Shown: positions 1 through 8,417 of the stretch, piece after piece | Numbering within the stretch: the first letter of the stretch is position 1 | How the letters are laid out: each line of letters starts with the position of its first letter | Origin: Brevibacillus reuszeri | Lineage (GTDB): Bacteria; Bacillota; Bacilli; Brevibacillales; Brevibacillaceae | Length of the DNA: 64,000 bases | Assembly (NCBI RefSeq): GCF_002897295.1 | Contig: NZ_BEXF01000001.1 | Location: 496,001 to 560,000 of the forward strand | Direction: 5' to 3' | Position numbers and translations under genes: made by a program | Notes under the pieces: model-generated | What the model was told of the DNA's origin: nothing | The model's input: only the letters and a program-made list of their open reading frames with translations | The model's database searches: none

Positions 1-609
1 TTGAACAGCATGACCGTCACCAACTGAAAAAAGGCCACCTTCTACTGCTATGGGTAAGTATAAAATACTGCCAGGTACAAGTTCTTTACAATCAATATTC
101 CCTCCACAGAACCGCGGAGGGTAAGTGGAGTGTATCCCTTCCTCATTTGGAGGCATGCCCATAATACCCATAAAGGGCTTGAGCTGTATTTTATGCCCTT
201 TGTTACTAATCCCTAAATGGTTAGAAGAATCTAGCTCCCACATCAAAAAATACTCTGGTCCCTCGTGAAGACCCAATCTTTTGTTAATAGTATTCGGGAA
301 TCCACCTCCGCTACTCCAGCCCCAATTGCCGGTCTTAATATCGTTAATATGAATAGCCAAGGTTTTTCCTTCTTTTGCTCCATTAATGTAGATAGGACCG
401 ATCAAGGCATGGCCGCTGTCTTGTGGATGATCTCTTTCACAAAATTTCTCTCTTACACCGTCTAATTGAAATGGACCAGTATTCCACCCGGCGTCAATAG
501 TCTCAAAGCGAACGGTGTCACCCGAATTGATTGATAGTATTGGGGTGAACTCCTTTGAAAAAGAACCGTGGAGAGTTGAACGATCTGGGTGAATAAAAAA
601 CTCAGCCAT
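1..609 (-). CDS. Acetamidase/formamidase family protein, C-terminus cut by window start
   Basis: The reverse strand is open from an ATG at 609 to the window edge, giving 203 residues with no stop. A strong AGGAGG site lies 7-12 bases before the ATG. The protein starts MAEFFIHPDRSTLHGSF and contains SGDTVRFETIDAGW (about residues 28-41) and GHALIGPIYINGAKEGKTLA, which are hallmarks of the FmdA/AmdA fold, where hydrolases release ammonia from formamide or short amides. About a third of the usual length of roughly 300 residues is missing off the left edge. Family assignment is confident; the substrate is not. It is divergent from the rest of the window, with the first repeat copy starting about 90 bases upstream. 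Confidence 0.85.
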   Translation of the reverse strand, partial: MAEFFIHPDRSTLHGSFSKEFTPILSINSGDTVRFETIDAGWNTGPFQLDGVREKFCERDHPQDSGHALIGPIYINGAKEGKTLAIHINDIKTGNWGWSSGGGFPNTINKRLGLHEGPEYFLMWELDSSNHLGISNKGHKIQLKPFMGIMGMPPNEEGIHSTYPPRFCGGNIDCKELVPGSILYLPIAVEGGLFSVGDGHAVQ

Positions 610-700
610 ATAGACACCTCCTAATTTGTATCCTATATTATTATATAACAGGGTATTTATGGTAAACGCGCTGAGGTTGTGATTACTTTTCGAAATATTG

Positions 701-780
701 AGCTAACGGGTATCGATAGTGAAATAAGGTGGGCTGCATCCGGCAGTCCTTTTTGCTCCGCGAAAGGGCAGTTTAACGGA
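701..780 (+). repeat. Dispersed cassette-like repeat, copy R1 (complete form)
   Basis: This copy has the full layout of the family: 5' core AGCTAACGGGTATCGATAG (701-719), a terminator-like hairpin (GGGCTGC 731-737, GCAGTCC 743-749, then five T), and a 3' arm GGGCAGTTTAACGG (766-779). It lies directly upstream of the 815-1348 gene, so that gene's original 5' end and promoter may have been replaced. No complete gene precedes it on the + strand. Confidence 0.75.
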
Positions 781-814
781 GAAGATCAATTGTTATTAAA
801 AGTAAAAAAAGAGG

Positions 815-1348
815 GTGTCGAATATCTGGAAGTCCTTAACGATATGGTTTATTTTGTTTACTTTTGTTTTTTCTCTCCCGAATGATGGGTTTGCATGTTC
901 TTGTGACATTCCTGATACTGCGCAAGAAAGTGTTCAGTTATCAGATCATGCATTTGTTGGTAAGGTTATTAGTATTCAGCAAGAGCGAACGACAGATGCT
1001 TTTCATACGAACATCCAGTTTAAAGTGCAAGATGCTTTAAAAAATGTTGATACAGAGGTTCTGACTCTAAAAGATGATCTTGGTTCTTGTGGCATTCAAT
1101 TTAAAGAGGGATCAACTTATATTGTTTATGCTAACTATGGAACCGACATTGAACAAACTAAGGAATATCTAAAAGCCAGTTCTTGTTTGGGAACGACTAA
1201 CATATATACAGCAATCTATGATCTTTACGAATTAAAAGCGTGGAAATCATTATCAAAATTAATATCTACGATCATCTTGATAGTCTCTGTAACTCTATTG
1301 ATAATTGTTGGTGTTAAACAGAGGAGTAAAAAAAGAAAACTGGTGTAG
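815..1348 (+). CDS. Secreted NTR/TIMP-like protein with C-terminal membrane anchor
   Basis: The 177-residue protein has a hydrophobic N-terminal signal (about residues 8-24) followed by FACSCDIP, so that cleavage before Cys28 would expose a Cys-Ser-Cys start. That is typical of netrin-like/TIMP domains. Further cysteines in DLGSCGIQF and SSCLG could form the disulfides, and FVGKVISI plus the GSTYIVYA strand fit the OB-like fold. A single C-terminal transmembrane segment (about 150-167) ends in a basic tail (KQRSKKRKLV), so the domain would face outside the cell. The only usable start is GTG 815, which has a poor ribosome site; a stop lies in frame just upstream, and repeat R1 occupies the promoter region. 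Repeat R2 begins 4 bases after the stop. Function is unknown. Confidence 0.6.
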   Translation: MSNIWKSLTIWFILFTFVFSLPNDGFACSCDIPDTAQESVQLSDHAFVGKVISIQQERTTDAFHTNIQFKVQDALKNVDTEVLTLKDDLGSCGIQFKEGSTYIVYANYGTDIEQTKEYLKASSCLGTTNIYTAIYDLYELKAWKSLSKLISTIILIVSVTLLIIVGVKQRSKKRKLV

Positions 1349-1351
1349 ATC

Positions 1352-1480
1352 ATTACTGCACTAACGGGAAACGATAATTGAACAACAACAGCGGCAGTCT
1401 AAGACTTTATTTATCAAGTCTTGTTCTGTCGCTGCATTATTTATTGGACCCAGTCTAAAACTTTATTTTCACAGAACACC
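1352..1480 (+). repeat. Dispersed cassette-like repeat, copy R2
   Basis: The core CTAACGGGAAACGATAATTG (1361-1380) is followed by the hairpin type built on GCGGCAG, AAGACT ... AAGTCTT, CTGTCGC (about 1391-1436), then by a second conserved stretch CAGTCTAAAACTTTAT near 1455-1470. The same hairpin sequence recurs at 6392-6436 and 52404-52451, and inverted near 15080. Confidence 0.7.
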
Positions 1481-1510
1481 TTTATTAAATATTCCATGGT
1501 TAGCCTACTC

Positions 1511-2674
1511 TTAATCCGCTGATTGAACCACCGAATGCCGTGGTGCCATACTAGACAATACAAACACGGTAATGATGGCGATGAGTACGCCGAGTACCCC
1601 GAACCAGGTAATGGATGCCAAAGAAATACGGTTAACGATCAGCCCACCGATTCCTGCGCCGACAGCCATGGCAAGCTGCATCATGGAACTGTTCAAGCTC
1701 AGCATGACGCCCGATGATTCAGGAACAAGCGAAACCAGGTTAAATTGCTGCGCGGGAGCGGATGACCAAGCGGAAAAAGACCAGAGGATCAAAATGGCGA
1801 ATACAGCAATAACCGACTGTCCGACTAAGGATAGCAAAATTAACGAAATGACGTGAAGCACCATCCCTGATACGAGCGTGTATTTGATGCCCCGTTTATC
1901 CGCATTGTAGCCGCCGACTTTCGAGCCAATCAAACTAGCAACGCCGAATACGAAAAGAGCTGCGCTAATCAATGATTCATTTAAATGAGTCACCTCTAAC
2001 AGAAAAGGAGATAAGTAAGTATAGGCGAGGGAATATCCTCCTAGCCAGAAAAAAGTAATCGCTAAAGCAACCAAAACCTGAGGCTTTTTTAACAGCGCAA
2101 ATTGTTTGATCAAAGGGACAGGCTTGTCGCCTTGCATGCGGGGTATAACCGCAGCAATGACAAGCATGGCCAGGCCCCCGACAATTGCGATTGCCAGAAA
2201 TACCGCTTCCCAGCCAAAAGCGGAGGCTACCATTCTGCCGAGCGGGACGCCGATGATGAGCGATGCGGTAATGCCCATGGTGACGTTGGCAATGGCGCTG
2301 GCCTGCTTACCTGGCGGAGCGATTTTGGCAGCGATGCTGAGCGAGTTAACTGTGACCACCCCGGCGCCTAACGCCGTAACGATTCTAGCGGCAATGAAGA
2401 AACCGAAGCCGGACAATATAAATGTGAGCAGATTTGCGGCAATAAAGAGGCCCAGCGAATAAAGTAGGAGCTTACGTCTGTCCATCTTGGCCGTTAGTGC
2501 CATCAAAATAGGCGTGCCGACCGCATAGGCCAGTGAATAAACCGTAATGAGCTGGCCGGCTGCCGCAACGCTTGTTCCCAACGTTTCTGCGATTCGGTCT
2601 AATATCCCGGAAATGATGTAATTGGATGTTCCAACTAAAAAGCTGATCAAGGCTAGAACGTATACTTTCTTCAT
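1511..2674 (-). CDS. MFS drug/arabinose-type efflux transporter
   Basis: The 387-residue protein has about 12 hydrophobic segments and the DHA1-type motif A between helices 2 and 3 (MALTAKMDRRKLLLYSLGLF, about residues 57-76). It resembles the AraJ/YdhP/YbcL group of proton-coupled exporters in the cytoplasmic membrane. It is divergent from the tetR-type gene at 2842, with two inverted repeats between them, which is the usual arrangement for an efflux pump repressed by its own TetR regulator. The substrate cannot be read from sequence. Confidence 0.85.
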   Translation of the reverse strand: MKKVYVLALISFLVGTSNYIISGILDRIAETLGTSVAAAGQLITVYSLAYAVGTPILMALTAKMDRRKLLLYSLGLFIAANLLTFILSGFGFFIAARIVTALGAGVVTVNSLSIAAKIAPPGKQASAIANVTMGITASLIIGVPLGRMVASAFGWEAVFLAIAIVGGLAMLVIAAVIPRMQGDKPVPLIKQFALLKKPQVLVALAITFFWLGGYSLAYTYLSPFLLEVTHLNESLISAALFVFGVASLIGSKVGGYNADKRGIKYTLVSGMVLHVISLILLSLVGQSVIAVFAILILWSFSAWSSAPAQQFNLVSLVPESSGVMLSLNSSMMQLAMAVGAGIGGLIVNRISLASITWFGVLGVLIAIITVFVLSSMAPRHSVVQSAD

Positions 2675-2701
2675 AATTCACTCTCCTGTTTTGTTTCAAT
2701 G

Positions 2702-2731
2702 CAACACCTGTTGCTTGAACAACGCGTGTTG
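2702..2731. promoter_or_regulatory. Putative TetR operator 1
   Basis: A 30-bp imperfect dyad: the half sites CAACACCTGTTG and CAACGCGTGTTG face each other about a central CTTGAA. It lies 28 bases upstream of the MFS start and suits a TetR-family dimer. Confidence 0.55.
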
Positions 2732-2787
2732 TATTTGTATGCTACAATAACAACCGAATGGTAAACAATCATCAATAAGCATAAACC

Positions 2788-2815
2788 GTTGTATAGACAA
2801 CACCATTTCTATAAT
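2788..2815 (+). promoter_or_regulatory. Putative TetR operator 2 and tetR promoter
   Basis: The dyad GTTGTATAGACAAC (2788-2801) uses the same GTTGT/ACAAC halves as operator 1. It covers the -35 area of a TATAAT -10 box (2810-2815) that precedes the regulator's ATG at 2842, so autorepression is likely. Confidence 0.5.
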
Positions 2816-2841
2816 GTCGTTTTACAGGGGAGATCTTAACC

Positions 2842-3432
2842 ATGACAATTAAAAAGAATGAAGCTGACCCTCGCGTGATACGTACACGGCGACTCCTTCA
2901 AGACGCTTTTGCTTCATTAATTCAAGAAAAAGACTTTGAATCGATAACCGTTAGGGATATTGCAGAGAGGGCTACTGTTAACAGGGCGACTTTTTATGCG
3001 CACTTTGTAGATAAATTTGAAATTCTTGAGGCCAGACTAATGGAATCATTTATGACAATCATAAATCGTAGAATAAGCAGTCACGAAGTATTAAATGAAG
3101 AAACAATTCAGAGTATTTTTCTGGGGGTATGCGAATTTCACGAGGGTCTAAGCACTATGTGCAAAAGAAGAAATACATCGCTTGTACCTGTATTCGAAAT
3201 TCAAATAAAGGGAAAAATTCAAGCGATACTTCTTTCCTTTATAGACAAAGACAAGAGGCTAGCGACTCCAAACGCGCAATTCTTAATAAATACTGCTTCT
3301 ATCATGTTAAGTTGGGGGATTTATGGGGCGGCTTACGTTTGGAACAATGAGGGGCGTCTAATAAGTGCGGAATCATTCGTTAAACAGACTATGCCCTTAG
3401 TGATGAACGGAGCCAAAGAACTGCTGGAATAG
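2842..3432 (+). CDS. TetR/AcrR family transcriptional regulator
   Basis: The 196-residue protein has an N-terminal helix-turn-helix at about residues 34-61 (ITVRDIAERATVNRATFYAHF), the standard TetR DNA-binding signature. The C-terminal two thirds is the variable ligand and dimer domain. An AGGGGAG ribosome site precedes the ATG. The divergent MFS gene and two shared dyads in the intergenic region suggest it represses that pump. Confidence 0.88.
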   Translation: MTIKKNEADPRVIRTRRLLQDAFASLIQEKDFESITVRDIAERATVNRATFYAHFVDKFEILEARLMESFMTIINRRISSHEVLNEETIQSIFLGVCEFHEGLSTMCKRRNTSLVPVFEIQIKGKIQAILLSFIDKDKRLATPNAQFLINTASIMLSWGIYGAAYVWNNEGRLISAESFVKQTMPLVMNGAKELLE

Positions 3433-4294
3433 GACCTGTCGCTATTGCTCTGCCCTGCCCCAAATCTCATGATCATCCTTCCCGGTATCGTTAGTGGAAT
3501 ACCCAGAGAGCAAGATGCTACCGCAGCTGCTCCTTGTTTTATTGAAATAACGGGCAAGATATTTTAAACACTTAATTCAACATTTTGAAAATCCATTTGG
3601 TGATATGTTGAATTTTTTTGAGGAATTAGAAAAGAGAAAAATACTTATGCATATTCACGGTGTTGAATACAGAAAGATTCTTCAGAATGAATAATAATTA
3701 TCAGGATTTCTGACCTTCAGCCGTATCGTAGAGCGAAAAGAAAGATCCAGGATATCATAGAAAAGAAATAGTAACTGTTTCGATAGAGTAGCTTCGCGCA
3801 AATACCAAACTCTCCCTGTAATGTGACGATTTGAATAAAGGCTAGTTTGCATTATGGGCATAAAGATGACTTCTGAATTTCATCAGGGGTCATCTTTTTT
3901 ATAACAAGGAGTCGTTCTTATGATGAAAACATTTTTATCCATAGGTGATTGTACATTTTTTACTCCAGTGTTCTTGATGAAGGGTAGAACATAAACGTGT
4001 TGCTATTTTACGATTTAATAAGATTACATTCCGTATTGTAAAAGAGCAGTCATTCATTTTTCCAATGATAACGTATATGTTTAAGTCATGAAGCAGAAGT
4101 ACAAATGCGTTTTATTAAAGGAAAACAATAGTAAAAAAACTAGGAAAGGTATTTAATGCGAAAGCCGTTAACAACCGGCTGCCTTTTCTACGCTAACGGG
4201 CAGTTTAGCGCAATCTTTATTTGGGAATTATGTGAGGGGGAAATTATCTGATGTGGTAAAATATTACAGATAGATAACAGTAGGGGGGAGAACC
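3433..4294. other. Gene-poor stretch with a remnant, a terminator and part of a repeat
   Basis: No intact gene is visible. Around 3569-3694 an open + frame without its own start (HLIQHFENPFGDMLNFFEE and onward, ending GVEYRKILQNE) looks like the tail of a lost gene. A hairpin with AAAGATGAC and GTCATCTTT plus a T-run (about 3858-3901) is a good intrinsic terminator. The right end carries the 3' arm of a dispersed repeat. Confidence 0.45.
4155..4212 (+). repeat. Dispersed cassette-like repeat, copy R3 (3' half)
   Basis: The hairpin AGCCGTTAACAACCGGCT (about 4162-4179) is followed by the 3' core CGCTAACGGGCAGTTTAGCG (4191-4210). The core's own ends, CGCTAA and TTTAGCG, are inverted. The 5' core is not recognisable here. 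It lies about 85 bases upstream of the methyltransferase gene. Confidence 0.6.
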
Positions 4295-5059
4295 GTGAGA
4301 GAATCAATTGAGAATTTTAATGATGTGCTTATCATGCTTGACGAATTACTGAAGGAGCAATCTCATTTTAGTTGGTACGCATTTTATTCTGACAGAGTGA
4401 GGCAAGTTCCCTTTTTCTTAAATGTTCCTGATGAAAATTTAGTTGAATATTTAGATAACAAAATCTTGCAACCCGGAAAAGCGCTCGACTTGGGGTGCGG
4501 CCCTGGACGAAATGCGATTTATCTCGCAAAGCAAGGCTGGGAAGTCGATGCAGTAGATATTTCCCCCGAAGCAATTAAATGGGCACGAGAACGTGCTGAC
4601 GAAGTAAATATTAAAGTCAAATTTATTCTAAATGACTTATTTGAATTAGATATCAAAGAATCAGCATACGATTTGGTTTATGATTCAGGTTGTTTTCATT
4701 ATGTACCACCACATCGAAGAATGACCTACCTAGAAATATTGAACCATGCGTTAAAGCCAAATGGTGCCTTTGCCATTACTTGTTTTAAAGTTGGTGGAAA
4801 AGTCGGTGGCTCTGACTTGTCCGACTGGGAGGTTTATAGACAGAAGACTCTTAAGGGCGGTTTGGGTTATACAAACGATAGATTATCGTGTAATTTCGGT
4901 GAGTACAGCGTCATTGAACTTCGTGATATGCTTGATATTGAACAACCAAATTCAGTTTTCGGTACCTCAGGGTTATTGACAGGTCTGTTTAAAAAAATGA
5001 TTCGTTGCGCTAACGGGTTCGATAGTGGAACAAGCACAAATAGAGGCTGCCAGTATTAA
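4295..5059 (+). CDS. Class I SAM-dependent methyltransferase
   Basis: The 254-residue protein has a Rossmann methyltransferase domain: motif [17 protein letters not shown] (about residues 63-78), the acidic end of strand beta-2 in VDAVDIS (about 84-90), and motif IV-like [23 protein letters not shown] site precedes the GTG start at 4295. The last 18 or so residues (from about CANGFDSG) are encoded by repeat R4, so the native stop has been lost and the tail replaced. The acceptor substrate is unknown; the family resembles small-molecule methyltransferases. Confidence 0.8.
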   Translation: MRESIENFNDVLIMLDELLKEQSHFSWYAFYSDRVRQVPFFLNVPDENLVEYLDNKILQPGKALDLGCGPGRNAIYLAKQGWEVDAVDISPEAIKWARERADEVNIKVKFILNDLFELDIKESAYDLVYDSGCFHYVPPHRRMTYLEILNHALKPNGAFAITCFKVGGKVGGSDLSDWEVYRQKTLKGGLGYTNDRLSCNFGEYSVIELRDMLDIEQPNSVFGTSGLLTGLFKKMIRCANGFDSGTSTNRGCQY

Positions 5060-5095
5060 CAACGGTAGCCTTCGCTAAACTAACGGGCAGGATGA
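5004..5095 (+). repeat. Dispersed cassette-like repeat, copy R4 (complete form)
   Basis: 5' core GCTAACGGGTTCGATAG (5009-5025), hairpin AGGCTGCC (5043-5050) with GGTAGCCT (5064-5071), and 3' arm CGCTAAACTAACGGGCAGG (5073-5091). The 5' half is translated as the C-terminus of the methyltransferase, which stops at 5059 inside the repeat. Confidence 0.75.
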
Positions 5096-5172
5096 TGTAG
5101 CAACTTGTAGAATTCTACTTTTATAAGAAAAGCGGTAGAATACTAACTCGTCTACTGAAAGGAAGCGTGAAG

Positions 5173-6285
5173 ATGAAAGGAAATTTGTTCGAGGAACACT
5201 ATAGTTAGCTTGAAAACAGGATTACAGAGGCATTTTTGAAGGTGTTGAAACATGCTACTCCTGATCTAATCGATGCATTTCTTAAGTTTATACATATTAA
5301 AGGCACATTTAGTGATTATATTATCGAATTTCAGACAACAAGCGATATCCAGTTAAGTACAGATGTCGCAGTATTGGTTGGGATTGCAGAGTCGACAGTG
5401 GTTGTTGAGAGAGGTCAGCAAGAGGTAGCTGATGACAATGAGGATGAAGAGAGGGAGGGTATACCTGACGGGTTCCTTTATGCTCGTAACGGCTCCCTGT
5501 CCGTCCTGTTTGAGATGAAGCGTGGTGGAGGGAAGTTGTACCGCCCACAATTGGAGGCTCATAAGAAGAAGTTTCTGGGAGTTTATTCGGGGGGTGTAAG
5601 AGAAGAGCTTGTCACTTGGAAATCTGTTTTAGGTTTCTTTACCGAGCAGAGAAAGAAGTATGATGATATACATCGGAACGCATTGTTGCTGGACTCTTTT
5701 TTAGAGTTTTGCAAGATATATATGGTGGGTGAGAATACAACTGAGGTTCCTTATGACAGGCATCTTGCACTTTTTAGCGGAAGAACCTTTGAGGTAGTAA
5801 ATACCTTAAGCAATTATGCATTGTCTCTAATGAATGGGGTAACCCCGCATGTTTCTTTTGCTCTAGAGTATAAGTATCCTGCAGACGCCTTTCCATTTTT
5901 TGCGATATGCCACAAAACGAAAAGGGTGATTTTCAAGCCAAAGGGACCTTATGGTTTACATATTGATCTTTTGGTCGCGAAATTATTCGGCAGAAATATG
6001 CAGACACGTCATGATAACATGGCGAATGAATCTTTTGTTCATGTAGATTGGATTCAAACAGATGATCAGATCAATTTTTTAAAAGAAATGATCGTATATT
6101 CCTTTAACTGTAAGTATCAAAATATTAATCCCATGCCCTCCGAGTTCATAAGGAAATATGATATTACGAAAGCCGATTACGAAAACAGCAGGTTAGGCAG
6201 AGAAGAGCAATCATTTTTCCATAAAGGAAGATATCAGCGAAAAGTGGAGAGTGAGCGGGAAAAAATATTGTCCGTACTCGACTGA
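5173..6285 (+). pseudogene. PD-(D/E)XK-like nuclease gene interrupted by a TAG codon
   Basis: The natural start is ATG 5173, preceded by GAAAGGAAG. Codon 12 is TAG (5206-5208), after which the same frame continues (LENRITEAFLKVLKH) for the rest of a protein of about 370 residues. A single C-to-T change in CAG would explain the stop. Reinitiation at TTG 5236 could give 349 residues. The middle contains GIPDGFLYARNGSLSVLFEMK, with Asp in PDG and E-x-K in FEMK, which fits the PD-(D/E)XK nuclease core. I do not recognise the exact family. Repeat R5 lies 79 bases downstream. Confidence 0.6.
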
Positions 6286-6363
6286 ATCCGAATCGGCGGT
6301 GGTTAATATTCAACTTCGGGGAACGGTTGGATCTGTTAGATGATGTGTTGGAGTTGCATTAAA

Positions 6364-6480
6364 GTAACGGGTTCGTTAGTTGAATACAATAGCGGCAGTC
6401 TAAGACTTTTATTATCAAGGTCTTAAACTACCGCTTTTTCTTTTATAGGAACAGTCTAAAACATTATTATCATCAGACAT
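6364..6480 (+). repeat. Dispersed cassette-like repeat, copy R5
   Basis: The core GTAACGGGTTCGTTAGTTGAA (6364-6383 region) is followed by the AGCGGCAGTCTAAGAC-type hairpin (6391-6436) with a T-run, and by the secondary stretch ACAGTCTAAAACATTAT (about 6451-6466). It sits downstream of the broken nuclease gene and matches R2 closely. Confidence 0.7.
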
Positions 6481-6634
6481 CCGGGCGCTTACTTTTTTTG
6501 TTCAAGCGAAAATCTTCGCCGTTCCGTGTCACAGAATCTTTGGCTCGGTCGTTATAAGTATGTTGGATAAAACAACAGGCTTCATTTATATCTATTCGCC
6601 CAGCAGATACGGGCTAAAATCCAGGAGGAAACTC

Positions 6635-7384
6635 ATGAAAATTGTAGTGATCGGCGGCAGCGGACTTATCGGCAAAGGACTCGTACAGAACCTGAACAAT
6701 CTCGGTCATGAAGTGGTGGCGGCTTCCCCGTCCCTGGGCGTGAACTCGGTAACGGGCGAAGGGCTGGCTGGGGCGCTGGCCGGTTCGCAAGTCGTCGTCG
6801 ACGTCACCAACTCTCCTTCGTTCGAAGAGCAAGCGGTGCTGACATTCTTCGAGACGTCGACCAAGAATCTGCTGGCCGAGGCGGCAAACGCGGGCGTGCA
6901 GCACTACATTGCCCTGTCGATTGTCGGCACGGACCGGCCGCCCGGAAACGCTTATTTCAACGCCAAGGTCGCCCAAGAGAAGCTGATCCAAGCGTCATCG
7001 ATTCCTTATACGATCGTCAGAGCGACGCAGTTCTTCGAATTTGCCGGCACTATCGCCTATACGGCGACGGAAGGCCAAACCGTCCGTTTGCCGTCCACCG
7101 CCATGCAGCCGATCGCGGCCACAGATGTGAGCGCGGCTTTGTCCGATTACGTGCTGGCGGAGCCTGTGAACGGAATTGTCGACCTGGCCGGACCCGAGAA
7201 GATCGGGATGGATGAGTTCGTCCGTCAATCCTTGAAGGCGGCTGGGGATAATCGCGAGGTCGTCACGGACAACGAAGCAGGCTACTTCGGCGGGCAAGTG
7301 GACGATAACGCGCTCGTTCCTGCGGACGACAGCAACGCGCGTATTGCGCCGACCCGTTTGGCGGATTGGCTCGCACGCTCCTGA
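6635..7384 (+). CDS. NAD(P)-binding SDR, NmrA-like
   Basis: The 249-residue protein starts MKIVVIGGSGLIGKGL, a glycine-rich nucleotide-binding loop at residues 7-13. It continues with SQVVVDVTNSPSFE and HYIALSIVGTD, typical of atypical SDRs of the NmrA/NAD(P)H-binding group, followed by the lysine-containing YFNAKVAQEKLI. The ATG at 6635 is chosen because a GGAGGAA site lies 7 bases before it. GC content is clearly higher than in the flanking intergenic DNA, suggesting a separate origin. The substrate is unknown; quinone or redox sensing roles are known in the family. Confidence 0.8.
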   Translation: MKIVVIGGSGLIGKGLVQNLNNLGHEVVAASPSLGVNSVTGEGLAGALAGSQVVVDVTNSPSFEEQAVLTFFETSTKNLLAEAANAGVQHYIALSIVGTDRPPGNAYFNAKVAQEKLIQASSIPYTIVRATQFFEFAGTIAYTATEGQTVRLPSTAMQPIAATDVSAALSDYVLAEPVNGIVDLAGPEKIGMDEFVRQSLKAAGDNREVVTDNEAGYFGGQVDDNALVPADDSNARIAPTRLADWLARS

Positions 7385-7424
7385 TTGCAATATCTGGTAG
7401 ACATATAGTTTGGAGTAATACTTG

Positions 7425-7610
7425 TTTTATTGCTACTATTCCGTTTGTCTTTTCCTATCCATATAGTGATGGTCCGAATTCTGGTCCTTTGAATGCATGG
7501 GAACTTGTTCGAATAATTGCTTTCGACTCATGGGCATTGTTTTAATAAGTGGACTGGTCTTGTTGATAGCTTCAATCTTGGGGTTAAGGGGAAAGATTTT
7601 AAATCAATGA
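7425..7610 (+). pseudogene. Frameshifted remnant of a small membrane protein
   Basis: Two adjoining frames look coding: one runs through IPFVFSYPYSDGPNSGPLNA to about 7545, and the next frame continues as MGIVLISGLVLLIASILGLR and stops at 7608. A one-base shift near 7540 would join them into a short protein with a C-terminal membrane segment. No start was identified. Repeat R6 begins 6 bases after the stop. Confidence 0.4.
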
Positions 7611-7615
7611 GAGTC

Positions 7616-7693
7616 ATTACGCTAACGGGGTCGATAGCTGAATAAACTAGGCCAATCTAACACTTTATTTTTGTGTTTTGACTGGCCTTTTTG
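7616..7693 (+). repeat. Dispersed cassette-like repeat, copy R6
   Basis: Core ACGCTAACGGGGTCGATAG followed by CTGAATAA, then the terminator hairpin AGGCCA, AACAC ... GTGTT, TGGCCT with TTTTT (about 7649-7692). Confidence 0.75.
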
Positions 7694-8276
7694 TATTTTA
7701 TGAGACTGCCTTTTCGCAGAACAGCTGCCATCTGTCCGTTTTGTTGAAGTGGACGAGCCGGAAGGCTAAGACCGGGGCGGGCTGGGATCGACGGAGGTAA
7801 AGTGGACGCATTCACCGTTTTTTGTCGACATAGACAGTTTGTGCACTCTTCGGAACAATGAAGAGTCCAAGCGCTTCCTTCTTGCCGCTTATAAGGGACG
7901 GAAAGCTTGTAATATGAATAATCGGCATAGGAATCTAACCATTCCTGCAATTGGTTTCGCGATCAAGGTCACATGTAATCTGAAACGAAACATTAAGCAT
8001 CCTCTCCTCTTCTTCAAGGGGAATAGGGGATATAACACGAATGATGGTCATAGTTTCCACCTAGGAGATTTTCTAGGTTGGTAATACATTCCCCGGAACT
8101 ATGTAATTCCCTGTCGGCAATAGCTATTACTACCCGGAAACGGAGCACCCTACTTTGAAATGTGTACTTGGTTTCCAACTTGTTTTCAACCAGTTTTCAA
8201 TTTATCGAAGATGATCGAATGGGATTGGGAGTTTAAGTGGTATCAACCATATATAAGGTAAAATGGTAAAATAGGG
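7694..8276. other. No clear gene; possible remnants
   Basis: On the reverse strand a stretch around 7810-7950 reads QEWLDSYADYSYYKLSVPYK and is cysteine-bearing, but it is broken and unrecognised. AT-rich DNA at 8160-8270 just before the cluster contains TATATA and TAAAAT boxes that could be promoter elements. Confidence 0.35.
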
Positions 8277-8278
8277 TT

Positions 8279-8312
8279 GTCGACTCCAAAAAAAAGGGGG
8301 TCGACTTTTTTT
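8279..8312 (+). terminator. Intrinsic terminator ahead of cluster 1
   Basis: GTCGACTCC (8279-8287) pairs with GGGGTCGAC (8297-8305), with a poly-A loop and seven T. It lies 105 bases before the first cluster gene and just after AT-rich promoter-like boxes, so it may act as a leader attenuator rather than as an upstream gene's end. Confidence 0.65.
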
Positions 8313-8417
8313 GTCGAATGTCGAAAGGGGGTACCACAAAAATGTAGTACTGTTACGGTCACTTCCGCACCACTAGAATGGGATTATATCGAACAATGGA
8401 AAAAGCGGGGGATCGTC

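Noticed and set aside
679-885. Open frame overlapping the NTR-like gene
   Set aside because: Most of it is repeat R1; no ribosome site, and the other frame has signal peptide and cysteine pattern.
1523-2462. Several + strand frames opposite the MFS gene
   Set aside because: They are antisense shadows of a well-supported membrane transporter.
7657-7950. Reverse-strand frame of 97 codons
   Set aside because: It begins within a low-complexity region, crosses repeat R6 and has no recognisable domain; recorded only as a possible remnant.
8277-8417. Upstream extension of the copy 1 ketosynthase
   Set aside because: It runs through a terminator hairpin and has no match in copy 2.
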